Assembly (NCBI GenBank): GCA_030673825.1 | Contig: JAUTCS010000087.1 | Location: 1 to 42,312, forward strand | DNA length: 42,312 nt | Direction of reading: 5' to 3' | Source of the DNA: Verrucomicrobiota bacterium JB024 | Lineage (GTDB): Bacteria > Verrucomicrobiota > Verrucomicrobiia > Opitutales > Cerasicoccaceae | Part shown: in pieces, positions 17,385 through 26,143 of the stretch | Numbering within the stretch: position 1 is the first letter of the stretch | How the letters are laid out: each line of letters begins with the position of its first letter | Translations under genes and position numbers: made by a program | The notes under the pieces: model-generated | What the model was told of the DNA's origin: nothing | The model's database searches: none | The model's input: the letters and a program-made list of their open reading frames with translations, nothing else

Positions 17385-17407
17385 TTGTCATGAAAAATCC
17401 ATGACAA
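17385..17407. terminator. Hairpin between converging genes
   Basis: TTGTCATG at 17385-17392 pairs perfectly with CATGACAA at 17400-17407 across a 7-base A-rich loop. It lies between the end of the sulfatase pseudogene (17364) and the end of the oxidoreductase gene (17455). No proper T-run follows, so a terminator role is tentative; an operator is the alternative. Confidence 0.35.
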
Positions 17408-17454
17408 TAGCTGACATCCTCTTAGCGGCCGTGGCCTGCTTCGCTAGCTCTTCC

Positions 17455-18675
17455 TTACAGAGGAACCACCCCGGACTTGAGCTGCTCCTGCCAGGCTGGG
17501 CTGACTTCGCTCAGGAGCAGGCCCTGCTCGTCGGCGAGCTTGAGCTGCTCGGTCAGCCCGGAAACGAAACGGAACTCCTCCGTCCCGACCATTCTCTGGC
17601 GGATCCAGGCTTCCGGGACGGGTGTGATCTCTGCGCTGGCGTGCACCCGCTCGATGAACGCCGTATGCTGCGCAGCCATCTCCAGCGTGCATATCGGCGT
17701 GGTTCCGCCATGAAGCCGCTCCAGTACGTTTTCGAACATAAACTTGCGGTTATCCTTGGGAACGTCGTCCGCCGACAACAGCCATTCTCCGCCGAGCACA
17801 CGGTGGCTGAGCCCGCTGGCTTCGTTCCAGCGAATGCTGCCCTCCGTACCGTCTATCATGACTTGGGCGGGGCTCATGCGTTCGCTGGAATGGCTCATAT
17901 TGAAGATAAGCTCCTTGGCATCGCTGGTGCGCACGCGAGCGCTGAAAGTATCAAAAGACTCGATCGTCTGGGCCTGGTAGAGCTGGACCTGCATGTCCTC
18001 AATGTCAGCGAATTCATCTTCTGTAGTCCCAGCCCAATACAGGGCCATCAGGATAAAGTGCGCCATCGCGTTGTTTGCCGGAGAGTCCAGCACAGGCTCA
18101 TCGTGGTAAAACAACCGGCCAGCCCAACCGGTACGCGCATAATAGCTGAGCGCGCGCGGCCACTGCACATGCACACGCAGCCGGGTGACCTTCCCGAGCT
18201 CACCGCGAAGCACACGCTGCTTGACCGCTCGCAACGCCGGCACATACATGTGCTGAAAGCCCACAAACGCCTGGCGTCCGGCCCGGTCACGAGCCTCGCA
18301 CATCTGAGCAATATCAGCCAGGGTTGCCGCTGCGGGCTTCTCCACCAGCACGTTCAGCCCAGCCTCCAGCGCAGCCACCGTCATGCTTTTGTGCCAGTTA
18401 ATACCAGTAGGCAGGCAACAGAGCCTCAGGTGTGAGCGTTCGGCTTCAAGCATCCGGTCATAATTATCATAGATGCGGCAGCCCAGGGCACGCAGATGAG
18501 CGCAACGCTCTTTCTCCTGCTCCTGATTAATGACAGTGGCCGCCTCCAGCCGGATTTTACCGGCCTCGCGCAAGCGCAGCATGGCATCGTAATAAAGGCG
18601 CCCGTAGCCGGAGATTCCGACCAGAGCCGTGGACACTGGTGTCTGAGTATGATTCATTGTTAGCGTAGTCAGCAT
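17455..18675 (-). CDS. Gfo/Idh/MocA-family oxidoreductase
   Basis: 406 residues from the ATG at 18675; a second ATG at 18657 gives 400 residues and a more usual short N-terminus. The N-terminal Rossmann fold starts TALVGISGYGRLYYDAML, and the family motif EKPAAATLADI is present with its catalytic-site Lys. The C-terminal alpha/beta domain follows (YYARTGWAGRLFYHDEPVLDS). Members use NAD(P)(H) to oxidise or reduce sugars and cyclitols; the substrate cannot be read here. It is the last gene of a minus-strand run, 6 bp (or 24 bp) after the small secreted-protein gene, so it is probably cotranscribed with genes of quite different function. Confidence 0.9.
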   Translation of the reverse strand: MLTTLTMNHTQTPVSTALVGISGYGRLYYDAMLRLREAGKIRLEAATVINQEQEKERCAHLRALGCRIYDNYDRMLEAERSHLRLCCLPTGINWHKSMTVAALEAGLNVLVEKPAAATLADIAQMCEARDRAGRQAFVGFQHMYVPALRAVKQRVLRGELGKVTRLRVHVQWPRALSYYARTGWAGRLFYHDEPVLDSPANNAMAHFILMALYWAGTTEDEFADIEDMQVQLYQAQTIESFDTFSARVRTSDAKELIFNMSHSSERMSPAQVMIDGTEGSIRWNEASGLSHRVLGGEWLLSADDVPKDNRKFMFENVLERLHGGTTPICTLEMAAQHTAFIERVHASAEITPVPEAWIRQRMVGTEEFRFVSGLTEQLKLADEQGLLLSEVSPAWQEQLKSGVVPL

Positions 18676-18681
18676 AACCCC

Positions 18682-19395
18682 TTACAGTGGCATCAACCGT
18701 AGCTCGGCCGCATTGACTTTTTTGGGGTGTGGAAGGATGAAGGCCGCCAGGCGTTCGTCGGGTTTGATCCAGACATAGCGCTTGATCAGCGGGCGGATAC
18801 GCTGGGTGTCCTCATCGCGGACAACCACCATCAGGTTCAAGCCGCGTGTGTCCTCGGCGACATCGAGCCGCACGACCTCACTGGCAAACGGCTTCAGGAC
18901 GAATGTTTTCTCTCCGACTTTGATGTACAGCGGACTGGGGAAAAGGTTCTGCAGGCGCAGGGTGCCGGGGTCAAAGCGGTCTTCCCCCAGATCCATCTGC
19001 ACCGTGCGGTATTCTCCCGGAGCCTTTCCGGGGAACATAAGAACTGCCACCGTCGGAGAACCCTCCTGTAATCTCACCGTAAAGGCCGGGGCAGGGAGCG
19101 GCGCGTCGAGGACCGGTTTTTGAGTATAGACGGGCATCACCCCCCCCCCTCTATAGTTGACCGGGCTGCTGAACCTGCCGAAACCTGCCGAGGCCTCCTG
19201 AACGGCTCCTTCGCTGACGTAGAACAGCGGCACTCCGCCTACGTCCGGGTTGGACTCCATAATATCCTGCAGGTTGTATCCATCATTCCATACAGCGAAC
19301 ATGAGGCGCGCTTTCACGGCGGGCTCTTCCTGGGCATGGACCAGCGAAATCAGAGAAGTGGTCAATAAGGCGCAGAGTTTGATAAAAGGGTGCAT
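18682..19395 (-). CDS. Small secreted protein, partner of the Verru_Chthon A-like protein (copy 1)
   Basis: 237 residues. A signal peptide (MHPFIKLCALLTTSLISLVHA^QEE) directs export. A GAGGA-like ribosome-binding site lies 7 bases before the ATG. The body is predicted beta-rich with no cysteines beyond the leader, and no known enzyme motif is seen. A block GTLRLQNLFPSPLYIKVGEK and the ending YVWIKPDERLAAFILPHP resemble the matching regions of the protein at 40912-41568, indicating distant homology. It starts 15 bp after the large Verru_Chthon A-like gene, exactly as in the second copy, so the two products probably act together, perhaps at the envelope. The function is unknown. Confidence 0.8.
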   Translation of the reverse strand: MHPFIKLCALLTTSLISLVHAQEEPAVKARLMFAVWNDGYNLQDIMESNPDVGGVPLFYVSEGAVQEASAGFGRFSSPVNYRGGGVMPVYTQKPVLDAPLPAPAFTVRLQEGSPTVAVLMFPGKAPGEYRTVQMDLGEDRFDPGTLRLQNLFPSPLYIKVGEKTFVLKPFASEVVRLDVAEDTRGLNLMVVVRDEDTQRIRPLIKRYVWIKPDERLAAFILPHPKKVNAAELRLMPL

Positions 19396-19410
19396 GGTTC
19401 TGTCCTCGCG

Positions 19411-22400
19411 TTAATAGTCCGTATCCGTGAGCCAGCGGAATGAAACGACCTGGAAGGCCCGCCCAAACAGGGCGTTAGCCTCGTTGGCTGGCTCGGCAGG
19501 GTTTTGATCGGGGTCCTCTAGGTATTCGGCCGTGCGCTGGATGACGATCTCGCAGCGGGCGGTGGCCCGTGTCTGGCCGCTCATCGGGTCAACGGACTCC
19601 CCGTAACCACGGATCAAAAATGTGTCTCCTCGCACGGTGAGCACGGACCCGATCTCGCTCAGCACATCGGCCTGCGAGAGGTAACCCGGAGCCATACGCG
19701 AGCGCAGTCCCGAGACTGCGTCAGGGAAAAGATACTCAACCGCAGAGAGTGTCCCGACGGCATTGTCACCGGTCGGCTGCGGGTTGATTCCGGAGGCTGT
19801 GTAAACCGTCCCGTCCACCTCCACGTCATCTTCGGCATCGAGCGCGCTCTGGATTGCTCCGCTGAGCTGCTGTTCGACCCCTTCGGCATCCGGGTCGCGG
19901 TTGACAAAGTCCGCCAGACTGCGGAACGGGCCACGCTCCCTGACCTGGTTGACGATCTGCCCGGCCAAGTTCTCGATCTGCTCGTCGCTGAGTGTGCGAA
20001 AACCCCGCCAATACTCAGCCGTCGTGTCGTCGGCTTCTTCATCGTCGACGCCGACACCGGGAACGGGAGCGCCCACCGGGGTGCTGAAGCGGCTGTATGC
20101 CCCGCCTCCGACGGTGGCGATCCCCGCGTCCCCGGTAAGTGCATCGGTGTAGGGCAACTGGTATCCGCGCAATCCGGAGAGCAACGCCCGCCAGGCGGCA
20201 ACGGAGATCGAGTTGACATTAAAGGGGCCTCGAACATACAGCCAAGTCGCGGCGGTCGTGGGGTCGCGAAGGTCGGCGGGGGAGGGTTGGACTCCCTTTT
20301 GTGGGACGATCTGCAGACGCTGGTTCAGCGGGACCGCCGGGGCCAGAGTCTCGGCCGGGATGCTGGAGAAGTAGTATTTATCCCAGAGAGTCTGATTAAG
20401 CAAGTAGGACATGTCGTCCGGTCCGGGATCCGCCGGTCCGTGCAGTTGGTTGGCCGCAATCCAGGGGCTCGCCAGCGAATTGCCGATGGCATAGGTGGGC
20501 GAATACACGTTACGTCCGAGGTCGGCATGCTGGAGTTCCGCGAGGGAAACCGGGTCCGAGCGCAGCACGTGGAAAAGGATCAAGCGCGGTTCACCCGTCG
20601 TCGGATCGACCATTCCGGTATCCCAGATATTGAACAGGTTGTACTTATCCACGACGTCCGCGATCGGCGTATAGGCCGGCGAGGTCGCGAAGTCCTTGTT
20701 GCCGCTGCCTCCGGAATAGAGGGTGGACTGGTAGTTCGAGCGGATGTCGTAATGGGCCAACGTCTGAGCACCTTCTTCGGAAACCGGGTCTTTGGGGCTG
20801 TTGGTGTCTTCAACCGGGCCCTTCAGCGTGGCTCCGAACACAACCTTGTCGCCAGACGTATAGGGGAACTTGACCTGCTGGTTGCTGGCCAGGTTGACCG
20901 ACTTAAAGGTGGCATTTTCATCAACCTCCCCCAGATATAAAAGCGCATTCGTAAGCCCGGTACGCAGGATGATCCGGGGATACAGGACGCCATTGTTGAT
21001 GTCGTTCCATTCTTCAGCCGTGACGCCGGTGCCCCCTTGCATCTTGCTGCTGATGTCTGCCGAGCGGGCATAGTAGCCTTGCGGCTCGGCCGCCTCCAGT
21101 TCCAACTCGTAATCGTCGGAGCTGCCGGGGAGCTGGGTGTTGCCGGTGAGGGAAAAGACTTTGATCTCACCCGGCTCGAAGGCGGTCGTGATCTTCACCC
21201 GAAAGCCATTCTCCTGCCATTCAAACGTATCCTTGGCTCCGCCGTGACCGGGAAAGTCCGGCAGGAACTCGTTGATATAATTCCCGTATTCCTCGGAAAC
21301 GTAGCGCTCTCTTTTGTCGTCACTGGCCCGGAAAAGCACGTAATTAAACGCCGGATGCCGGTTCACGGTACCCGGCGGGTCATAGCTGCCGCCCCCGGAC
21401 ATGATGCGAAAAATGTAGGTGCCTTCCTTAAGCCGTACGTCGTATGGATTTCCCAATACAACAGTGGGTGAGAGCTCGAAATACATCGGCACGTGATCGC
21501 CAGAATCGTATTCGGTCTTGGGCGCCGGCGGCCCCTCCATCACGATCTGCGCCGTGATCTCCCAGAACATGACAATGGGCATGACTCCGTGCGCGGAGGG
21601 GTAATTACCCGCGTCAGCTCCGCCAACCATTTTAAACACCCGGTTCTGCGGGTCCATCGCGTCCTGACTCACCTCGTTCTTCAGCGAGACATAGTCGCGC
21701 AGCAGATCCCAGGAAGGGCCGTCATCGTACATTCCCCCGGCGGGGACCGCCGCCCCAGCCTGCAAGCCACTGGAGAGGTCCACTTTCATGCCACCATCTA
21801 CGACATCGGTGAGCAAGCCGCGGGTGCCCGTGGCCAATCCGTGAAAATACTGCCGCACGGGCTGACTGAGGTCACTGTTTATCACCGTCAGGTCGGAAGG
21901 TGATCCCAGACGGCCGAGCGTGTCCCGTATGGTATTCCCCTCCAGTGTGCTCTCGGTCGACGTTCGCAGTCCATCCATCCCATCCAGAACGGAGACTCCG
22001 TAGGCCGGGGCGGACACCATCGGCGAGGGCCAGGAAACCTGCGCCGCGGCGTTCACGAGTTCCTCATCCACCAGGTCCACGCGGGCACGCTGAGAAAGGT
22101 CCGCCACCCAATAGCCAATATAGCCACTGAGCACGCCGTCCTCCTCGACATCTTCGAGGGGCACGCGCACGGTATCCACCGCCGTCCCGTCACTGACGAT
22201 CTCCACGGTGCGGGGGCCAAAATCTTCATCGGGGGACTCTTCCCCCGAGACGAGCCAAGCCGGGTTACCCGTACCGTCGCTATTCCATACGCCGACCCAA
22301 TGTTTTTTCTCAGGCAAGACATTGAGCTGGATGCCGGCATCGGCGGTCACGCGCTGATCCGGCCCCAGCAGCTTCTGGACGCGACCGATGGCGACCTGGG

Positions 22401-22611
22401 CGGCCAACAGGGCGTTGGCGCGGGCCTCGGTCTCGGTATGCGTGGTGGAAAATGACTCCAACTCTACCCGAACCATCGTGCTGAGGCTGACCATCAACAA
22501 CAGGACCAGCCCCATCAGCACCATGGCGATGATCAGCGCAAAACCATGCGCATCGGTGCCGGGAGGACGTGTGGCAAAGGGCAAAGAGGGGGATGACGCA
22601 CGGGTAAGCAT
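19411..22611 (-). CDS. Verru_Chthon cassette A-like / GspK-like pilus-assembly protein (copy 1)
   Basis: 1066 residues. The N-terminus has a short basic leader and the segment HGFALIIAMVLMGLVLLLMVSLSTM, a prepilin-like membrane helix without the classical Glu at +5. Next comes a long extracytoplasmic part with AEARANALLAAQVAIGRVQ, as in 'Verru_Chthon cassette protein A' and in GspK-type minor pseudopilins. Near the end, FRTLSDEQIENLAGQIVNQV followed by GPFRSLADFVNRD is a GspK-like helix-hairpin region, and the protein ends VVSFRWLTDTDY. It is probably a membrane-anchored component of a pilus- or type II secretion-like apparatus. The small secreted protein gene follows in the same direction. 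A TGTTACAnGTAACA palindrome lies 68 bp upstream. Confidence 0.8.
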   Translation of the reverse strand: MLTRASSPSLPFATRPPGTDAHGFALIIAMVLMGLVLLLMVSLSTMVRVELESFSTTHTETEARANALLAAQVAIGRVQKLLGPDQRVTADAGIQLNVLPEKKHWVGVWNSDGTGNPAWLVSGEESPDEDFGPRTVEIVSDGTAVDTVRVPLEDVEEDGVLSGYIGYWVADLSQRARVDLVDEELVNAAAQVSWPSPMVSAPAYGVSVLDGMDGLRTSTESTLEGNTIRDTLGRLGSPSDLTVINSDLSQPVRQYFHGLATGTRGLLTDVVDGGMKVDLSSGLQAGAAVPAGGMYDDGPSWDLLRDYVSLKNEVSQDAMDPQNRVFKMVGGADAGNYPSAHGVMPIVMFWEITAQIVMEGPPAPKTEYDSGDHVPMYFELSPTVVLGNPYDVRLKEGTYIFRIMSGGGSYDPPGTVNRHPAFNYVLFRASDDKRERYVSEEYGNYINEFLPDFPGHGGAKDTFEWQENGFRVKITTAFEPGEIKVFSLTGNTQLPGSSDDYELELEAAEPQGYYARSADISSKMQGGTGVTAEEWNDINNGVLYPRIILRTGLTNALLYLGEVDENATFKSVNLASNQQVKFPYTSGDKVVFGATLKGPVEDTNSPKDPVSEEGAQTLAHYDIRSNYQSTLYSGGSGNKDFATSPAYTPIADVVDKYNLFNIWDTGMVDPTTGEPRLILFHVLRSDPVSLAELQHADLGRNVYSPTYAIGNSLASPWIAANQLHGPADPGPDDMSYLLNQTLWDKYYFSSIPAETLAPAVPLNQRLQIVPQKGVQPSPADLRDPTTAATWLYVRGPFNVNSISVAAWRALLSGLRGYQLPYTDALTGDAGIATVGGGAYSRFSTPVGAPVPGVGVDDEEADDTTAEYWRGFRTLSDEQIENLAGQIVNQVRERGPFRSLADFVNRDPDAEGVEQQLSGAIQSALDAEDDVEVDGTVYTASGINPQPTGDNAVGTLSAVEYLFPDAVSGLRSRMAPGYLSQADVLSEIGSVLTVRGDTFLIRGYGESVDPMSGQTRATARCEIVIQRTAEYLEDPDQNPAEPANEANALFGRAFQVVSFRWLTDTDY

Positions 22612-22678
22612 TTACGGAGTGGGGTTGCTAGGCTTATTAACTATGGCACGACTTTACAAAGAGACTAGCGGCAGGTTG

Positions 22679-22692
22679 TGTTACATGTAACA
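22679..22692. promoter_or_regulatory. Putative LacI-type operator, site 2
   Basis: TGTTACATGTAACA is a perfect 14-bp palindrome. With flanks, 20 of 22 positions (22674-22695) match those around site 4 at 27243. It lies in the divergent region between the Verru_Chthon A-like gene (starts 22611, minus) and the beta-helix gene (starts 22837, plus), so it could control either or both. Confidence 0.75.
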
Positions 22693-22836
22693 GACCGGAA
22701 CGATTGGGTTATTACGAGATAAAGGACTAGAGACATCGCAACCCCAGGAATATTTCCCCCGCACTAATGTTTCATACCTGTCCCCCTCCTGTGCGAACCT
22801 GGGCAGCCTTTAACCTATGACTCGTAGTACGCACCG

Positions 22837-25179
22837 ATGATAAATTCTCCTTCCTCCTTTCGTTTCGCTCTGAGCGCAGGCCTCGCCCTGGCCGCCTCTA
22901 CCCTTCTGTCACAGGCGCTGACGGTAAAAACCGTCCCCAGCTTCGAATCCGCCAGTATCTACCTCGAAGACGCTTCCCCCGACGCCTACATGGTTTACTA
23001 CCGTGCAATGAGTGAAGACGGCTGGCTGCTCGCGCCTGCGGTGGAGACAACGGAAAACAACCCCACCCCGCGCCTTTCACTACTCGGGCTCACCGAAGGC
23101 ACCGAATACGAATTTCTGATCGCCACGCCACAGGGCACGCTGACCACCGAGCGCTTCACTACGCTCAGTAGCCAGGTGCCGATCGCCCGGACGATCCAGC
23201 TCGGCGACGGACCAATCGTGATCGACGCCCAAGGCAGCCCCGACGGCTGGATCCGCTACGTGGCCGACGCTCCCATCCACAACGACGGAGAATCTTACGC
23301 CGCCATCCACATCAAGGGGGCCCAGTACGTCATCCTCGATGGCTTGCGTGTCGTGGGGGGCCAGTGGCACGCGATCCACGTCGATCAATCCGCGCATGTG
23401 CGTATCCTCAATTGCGAGATCAGCGACTGGGGTATCCGGGGTGAGCGCGACTACGCACGCGAGGGCAAGTTCTATGGTCCCGACCACAAGCTGCTCAACA
23501 ACCAGGCCGCCATCTTCATCGATAAGAGCGACTCGGTCCTCGTCGAGCGCTGCTACATGCACGACCCGCGCGGCACCTCCCACAGCTGGGCACTCTCCCA
23601 CCCCGCCGGCCCCAATGCCATCCTCATGGAGACCAACGGGAACACCATCATCCGCTGGAACGACTTCATCGGCTCGGATCAGCACCGCTGGAACGACGCC
23701 ATCGAGGGCCGCTACAACGGCTACCCCCATGGCGGGTTCAAGCAGGATGCCGACATCTACGGCAACTTCATCGCCTACGGCAACGACGATGCCATGGAGC
23801 TCGATGGCGGCCAGATGAATGTCCGCGTCTGGGGCAACTGGGTTGAAGACACCTTTGCCGGCATCAGCACAGCACCCGCAATTTACGGTCCCACCTACAT
23901 CTACAATAACCTCATCCGCTATCTGGAGGATTCCAAAGGACTCAGCGGCGACAGCATCAAGAACAACTACAGCAGGTGGGGCCAGGGCATGATCTACCTG
24001 GTGGGTAACACTTTTCTCTCTGGAGGCGGTGTCAGCAACTTCGGTACAGGCAGCGGCCCCCAGTCCAGACTCGCCATCCTCAACAACGTCTTCGACCTGC
24101 CGGGGTCCATCTACTCCTACAGCATCATGCAGAGTGACTTCGACTTCGACTGCAACGTGATCTGGTCGCGGGACGCCACGATGCAGCAGTGGATAAAGGA
24201 ACAATGTGAAGCCGTCGGGATCGAGTCCAACGGCGTATTCGCCCAGCCCAGGTTCGCCGATGCGGCCCGGGGAGACTTCGTACTCGCCCCAGACTCGCCC
24301 GGCGCGGACATCGCCTTCCCCGTGGACGGATTTCCCGACCAGGGACCTGCCGCCGGTATTGATGGCCAGATGCCCCTGCGCCCGACCGGTCTGGAGCTGT
24401 CCACCTACCTGCTCACCCTCTCCGGCGACAGCCCAGCCACGGTTACGGCCACGCTCCCGGGTAGCAAGGCCCAGAGCTTCCAGATTCTCAAAAACGAGGT
24501 CTTCGACTGGTTCACAGTCGAGACCGATCATGACAAGCTCGGCGGCGGCGACATCGCCACGCTGAGCGTCACCCTCACCCGCCAGCCCGACAAGAACGGC
24601 CTTCGCGGGGCCTTCCTGGTCAAGCTGGCCAACGGCTTCACCCGTCCGGTCGTGGTCACCGCCGGTAAGCGCGAGCAGCCCGCCCTGACCGCACAGACAC
24701 CGGGGGTCGTCATACTGGCCGAGGCCGAGAGCTTCGAGGGCGCGGATCAGTTCAAGTCCGTTAGGCGCGAGGATCTTTCGGGGGGGCAGGCCGCCCAGCT
24801 CCCGCAAACCCCGGAAAAAATGCTGAACGAGAGCAAGGTCATGACCTACACCTTCGACGTTCCCGAAGCGGGCACCTACTACCTGGCGGTGCGCTATTTC
24901 GCCGAGGTCCCCGGTGGTAACCACAACTCCGTTTACATGAAAGTGGGCGACGACCCGGACTTCGTCCGAATGGAATTCCGCGGGGTGGACGGCTGGAACT
25001 GGTCCGGCATGAGCCGTGATCCCAAAGAGCGAGGCTGGTTCGAACCGTTCAAGCTGCCGGCGGGCAACTTCACCCTGACGATTTCCCCGCGCGAAGACCT
25101 GATTATCGACACCGTCGCCCTGCTGAGCAGTCCCGAGGCCATTTTGGGGGAAGACGAGCCTGATACACGTAACAGATAA
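22837..25179 (+). CDS. Secreted right-handed parallel beta-helix protein with BACON-like and carbohydrate-binding-like domains
   Basis: 780 residues. A signal peptide (FALSAGLALAASTLLSQALT) is followed by an FN3-like domain (about 28-110). A parallel beta-helix of repeated strands with many Asn turns follows (about 115-480; for example YVILDGLRVVGGQWHAIHV and NAILMETNGNTIIRWNDFI), as in polysaccharide lyases and related enzymes. A BACON-like beta-sandwich (about 505-610) and a C-terminal CBM6/35-like domain (about 620-765; AEAESFEGADQF, YYLAVRYFAE, GGNHNSVYMKVGD) follow. It is probably a polysaccharide lyase or binding protein acting outside the cell. I cannot assign a PL family. The promoter region carries operator site 2, and site 3 overlaps the last codons of this gene. 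Confidence 0.82.
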   Translation: MINSPSSFRFALSAGLALAASTLLSQALTVKTVPSFESASIYLEDASPDAYMVYYRAMSEDGWLLAPAVETTENNPTPRLSLLGLTEGTEYEFLIATPQGTLTTERFTTLSSQVPIARTIQLGDGPIVIDAQGSPDGWIRYVADAPIHNDGESYAAIHIKGAQYVILDGLRVVGGQWHAIHVDQSAHVRILNCEISDWGIRGERDYAREGKFYGPDHKLLNNQAAIFIDKSDSVLVERCYMHDPRGTSHSWALSHPAGPNAILMETNGNTIIRWNDFIGSDQHRWNDAIEGRYNGYPHGGFKQDADIYGNFIAYGNDDAMELDGGQMNVRVWGNWVEDTFAGISTAPAIYGPTYIYNNLIRYLEDSKGLSGDSIKNNYSRWGQGMIYLVGNTFLSGGGVSNFGTGSGPQSRLAILNNVFDLPGSIYSYSIMQSDFDFDCNVIWSRDATMQQWIKEQCEAVGIESNGVFAQPRFADAARGDFVLAPDSPGADIAFPVDGFPDQGPAAGIDGQMPLRPTGLELSTYLLTLSGDSPATVTATLPGSKAQSFQILKNEVFDWFTVETDHDKLGGGDIATLSVTLTRQPDKNGLRGAFLVKLANGFTRPVVVTAGKREQPALTAQTPGVVILAEAESFEGADQFKSVRREDLSGGQAAQLPQTPEKMLNESKVMTYTFDVPEAGTYYLAVRYFAEVPGGNHNSVYMKVGDDPDFVRMEFRGVDGWNWSGMSRDPKERGWFEPFKLPAGNFTLTISPREDLIIDTVALLSSPEAILGEDEPDTRNR
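25161..25174. promoter_or_regulatory. Putative LacI-type operator, site 3
   Basis: TGATACACGTAACA matches TGTTACAnGTAACA with one mismatch. It overlaps the last codons of the beta-helix gene and lies 101 bp before the PEP-CTERM gene start at 25275. Confidence 0.55.
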
Positions 25180-25274
25180 CCCCGCTGGTTCTGCTAAACA
25201 AATCTATCAATATGAAAACCCTGTCCGATTAACCCCGTCCGGTTTTGGACTTACATCTCAACCCCTCCAGTAAT

Positions 25275-26117
25275 ATGAAATATAGCACCGGCTTACTCAC
25301 CATACTAACCCTTACCTCCACGCTGTTCGCCACCCAGGCTTCCGCCCAGTTGGTGTACGAGAATAATTTCCAGCAATACACACCAGGTGATGCCCCCTCC
25401 GGCACAGACGTCTTCGTCAAGTACAACGGCCGCGATGGCAACCTGGTTTATGTCGTCGACTCGTCGACCACTCCCGCTGACCCCTTCGGCGGTGTGGGCA
25501 ACAAGTCCATGTATGTGCACTACGACCACACCAGCTCGAAAACCCCAGCTGGCCAGTTTACCGTGACGAACACGGGCGCCATCGCGAAAGGCACCATCAG
25601 CTTCGACATTTACATTGATGGAGATCCCACTGGGACCGGGTTAGTGGAAGTGAACCTGGGCCAGCTAGGCATTCTTGACGCCGTACGCGCCAGCTCGCTG
25701 ACCACCATTCAGATCCAGACCGGGTCCAACCCTGATAACGACCCCGGTAAAATCCGCATCTTCCAGAATAGCGCCAGCGGTGGCAGCACGGCTTACTACA
25801 TGGATCAGTTTGCGGTCCTCGACGCCGTCAATACCATCACCCTCAGCTGGGACATAGACACGAAGAAGGTCACCGGTACCATTAATGGCGAAAGCATGAC
25901 CATCGGCTCCACCTCGGAATTCGACTTCACCACCCAGCTCAGCCCGGATGGGGTCTCGCAGGTGCGCTATACCTCGACCGGTGTTCAGGATGTCTCTTAC
26001 TTCGTGGATAATATCTCGGCGACCGCCATCCCTGAGCCCTCGCACTCGGTGCTGGCGCTGGGCGCGCTGCTCGTTCTGGGCATAGGCTACCGCCGTCATC
26101 GCCGCAGCGTCCGCTAA
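25275..26117 (+). CDS. PEP-CTERM sorting-domain protein (LamG-like body)
   Basis: 280 residues from the ATG at 25275; an ATG at 25245 would add ten residues before the signal peptide. The signal peptide is MKYSTGLLTILTLTSTLFATQASA. The body (YENNFQQYTPGD, SFDIYIDGDPTG, ITLSWDIDTKKVTGTINGE) looks like a concanavalin/LamG-type beta-sandwich, which could bind glycans. The C-terminus is the sorting signal AIPEPSHSVLALGALLVLGI followed by a basic RRHRR tail. It lies 95 bp after the beta-helix gene with operator site 3 in between, so it may have its own promoter. It converges with the LacI gene. No exosortase is present in the window. Confidence 0.87.
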   Translation: MKYSTGLLTILTLTSTLFATQASAQLVYENNFQQYTPGDAPSGTDVFVKYNGRDGNLVYVVDSSTTPADPFGGVGNKSMYVHYDHTSSKTPAGQFTVTNTGAIAKGTISFDIYIDGDPTGTGLVEVNLGQLGILDAVRASSLTTIQIQTGSNPDNDPGKIRIFQNSASGGSTAYYMDQFAVLDAVNTITLSWDIDTKKVTGTINGESMTIGSTSEFDFTTQLSPDGVSQVRYTSTGVQDVSYFVDNISATAIPEPSHSVLALGALLVLGIGYRRHRRSVR

Positions 26118-26143
26118 GGGAAGACCGACACACGAGCGTTGAC

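Noticed and set aside
23080-24924. 614-residue minus-strand open frame opposite the beta-helix gene
   Set aside because: It lies wholly inside the real plus-strand gene. Its Val/Gly/Asp-rich composition is typical of the antisense of a GC-rich gene, and it shows no domain.
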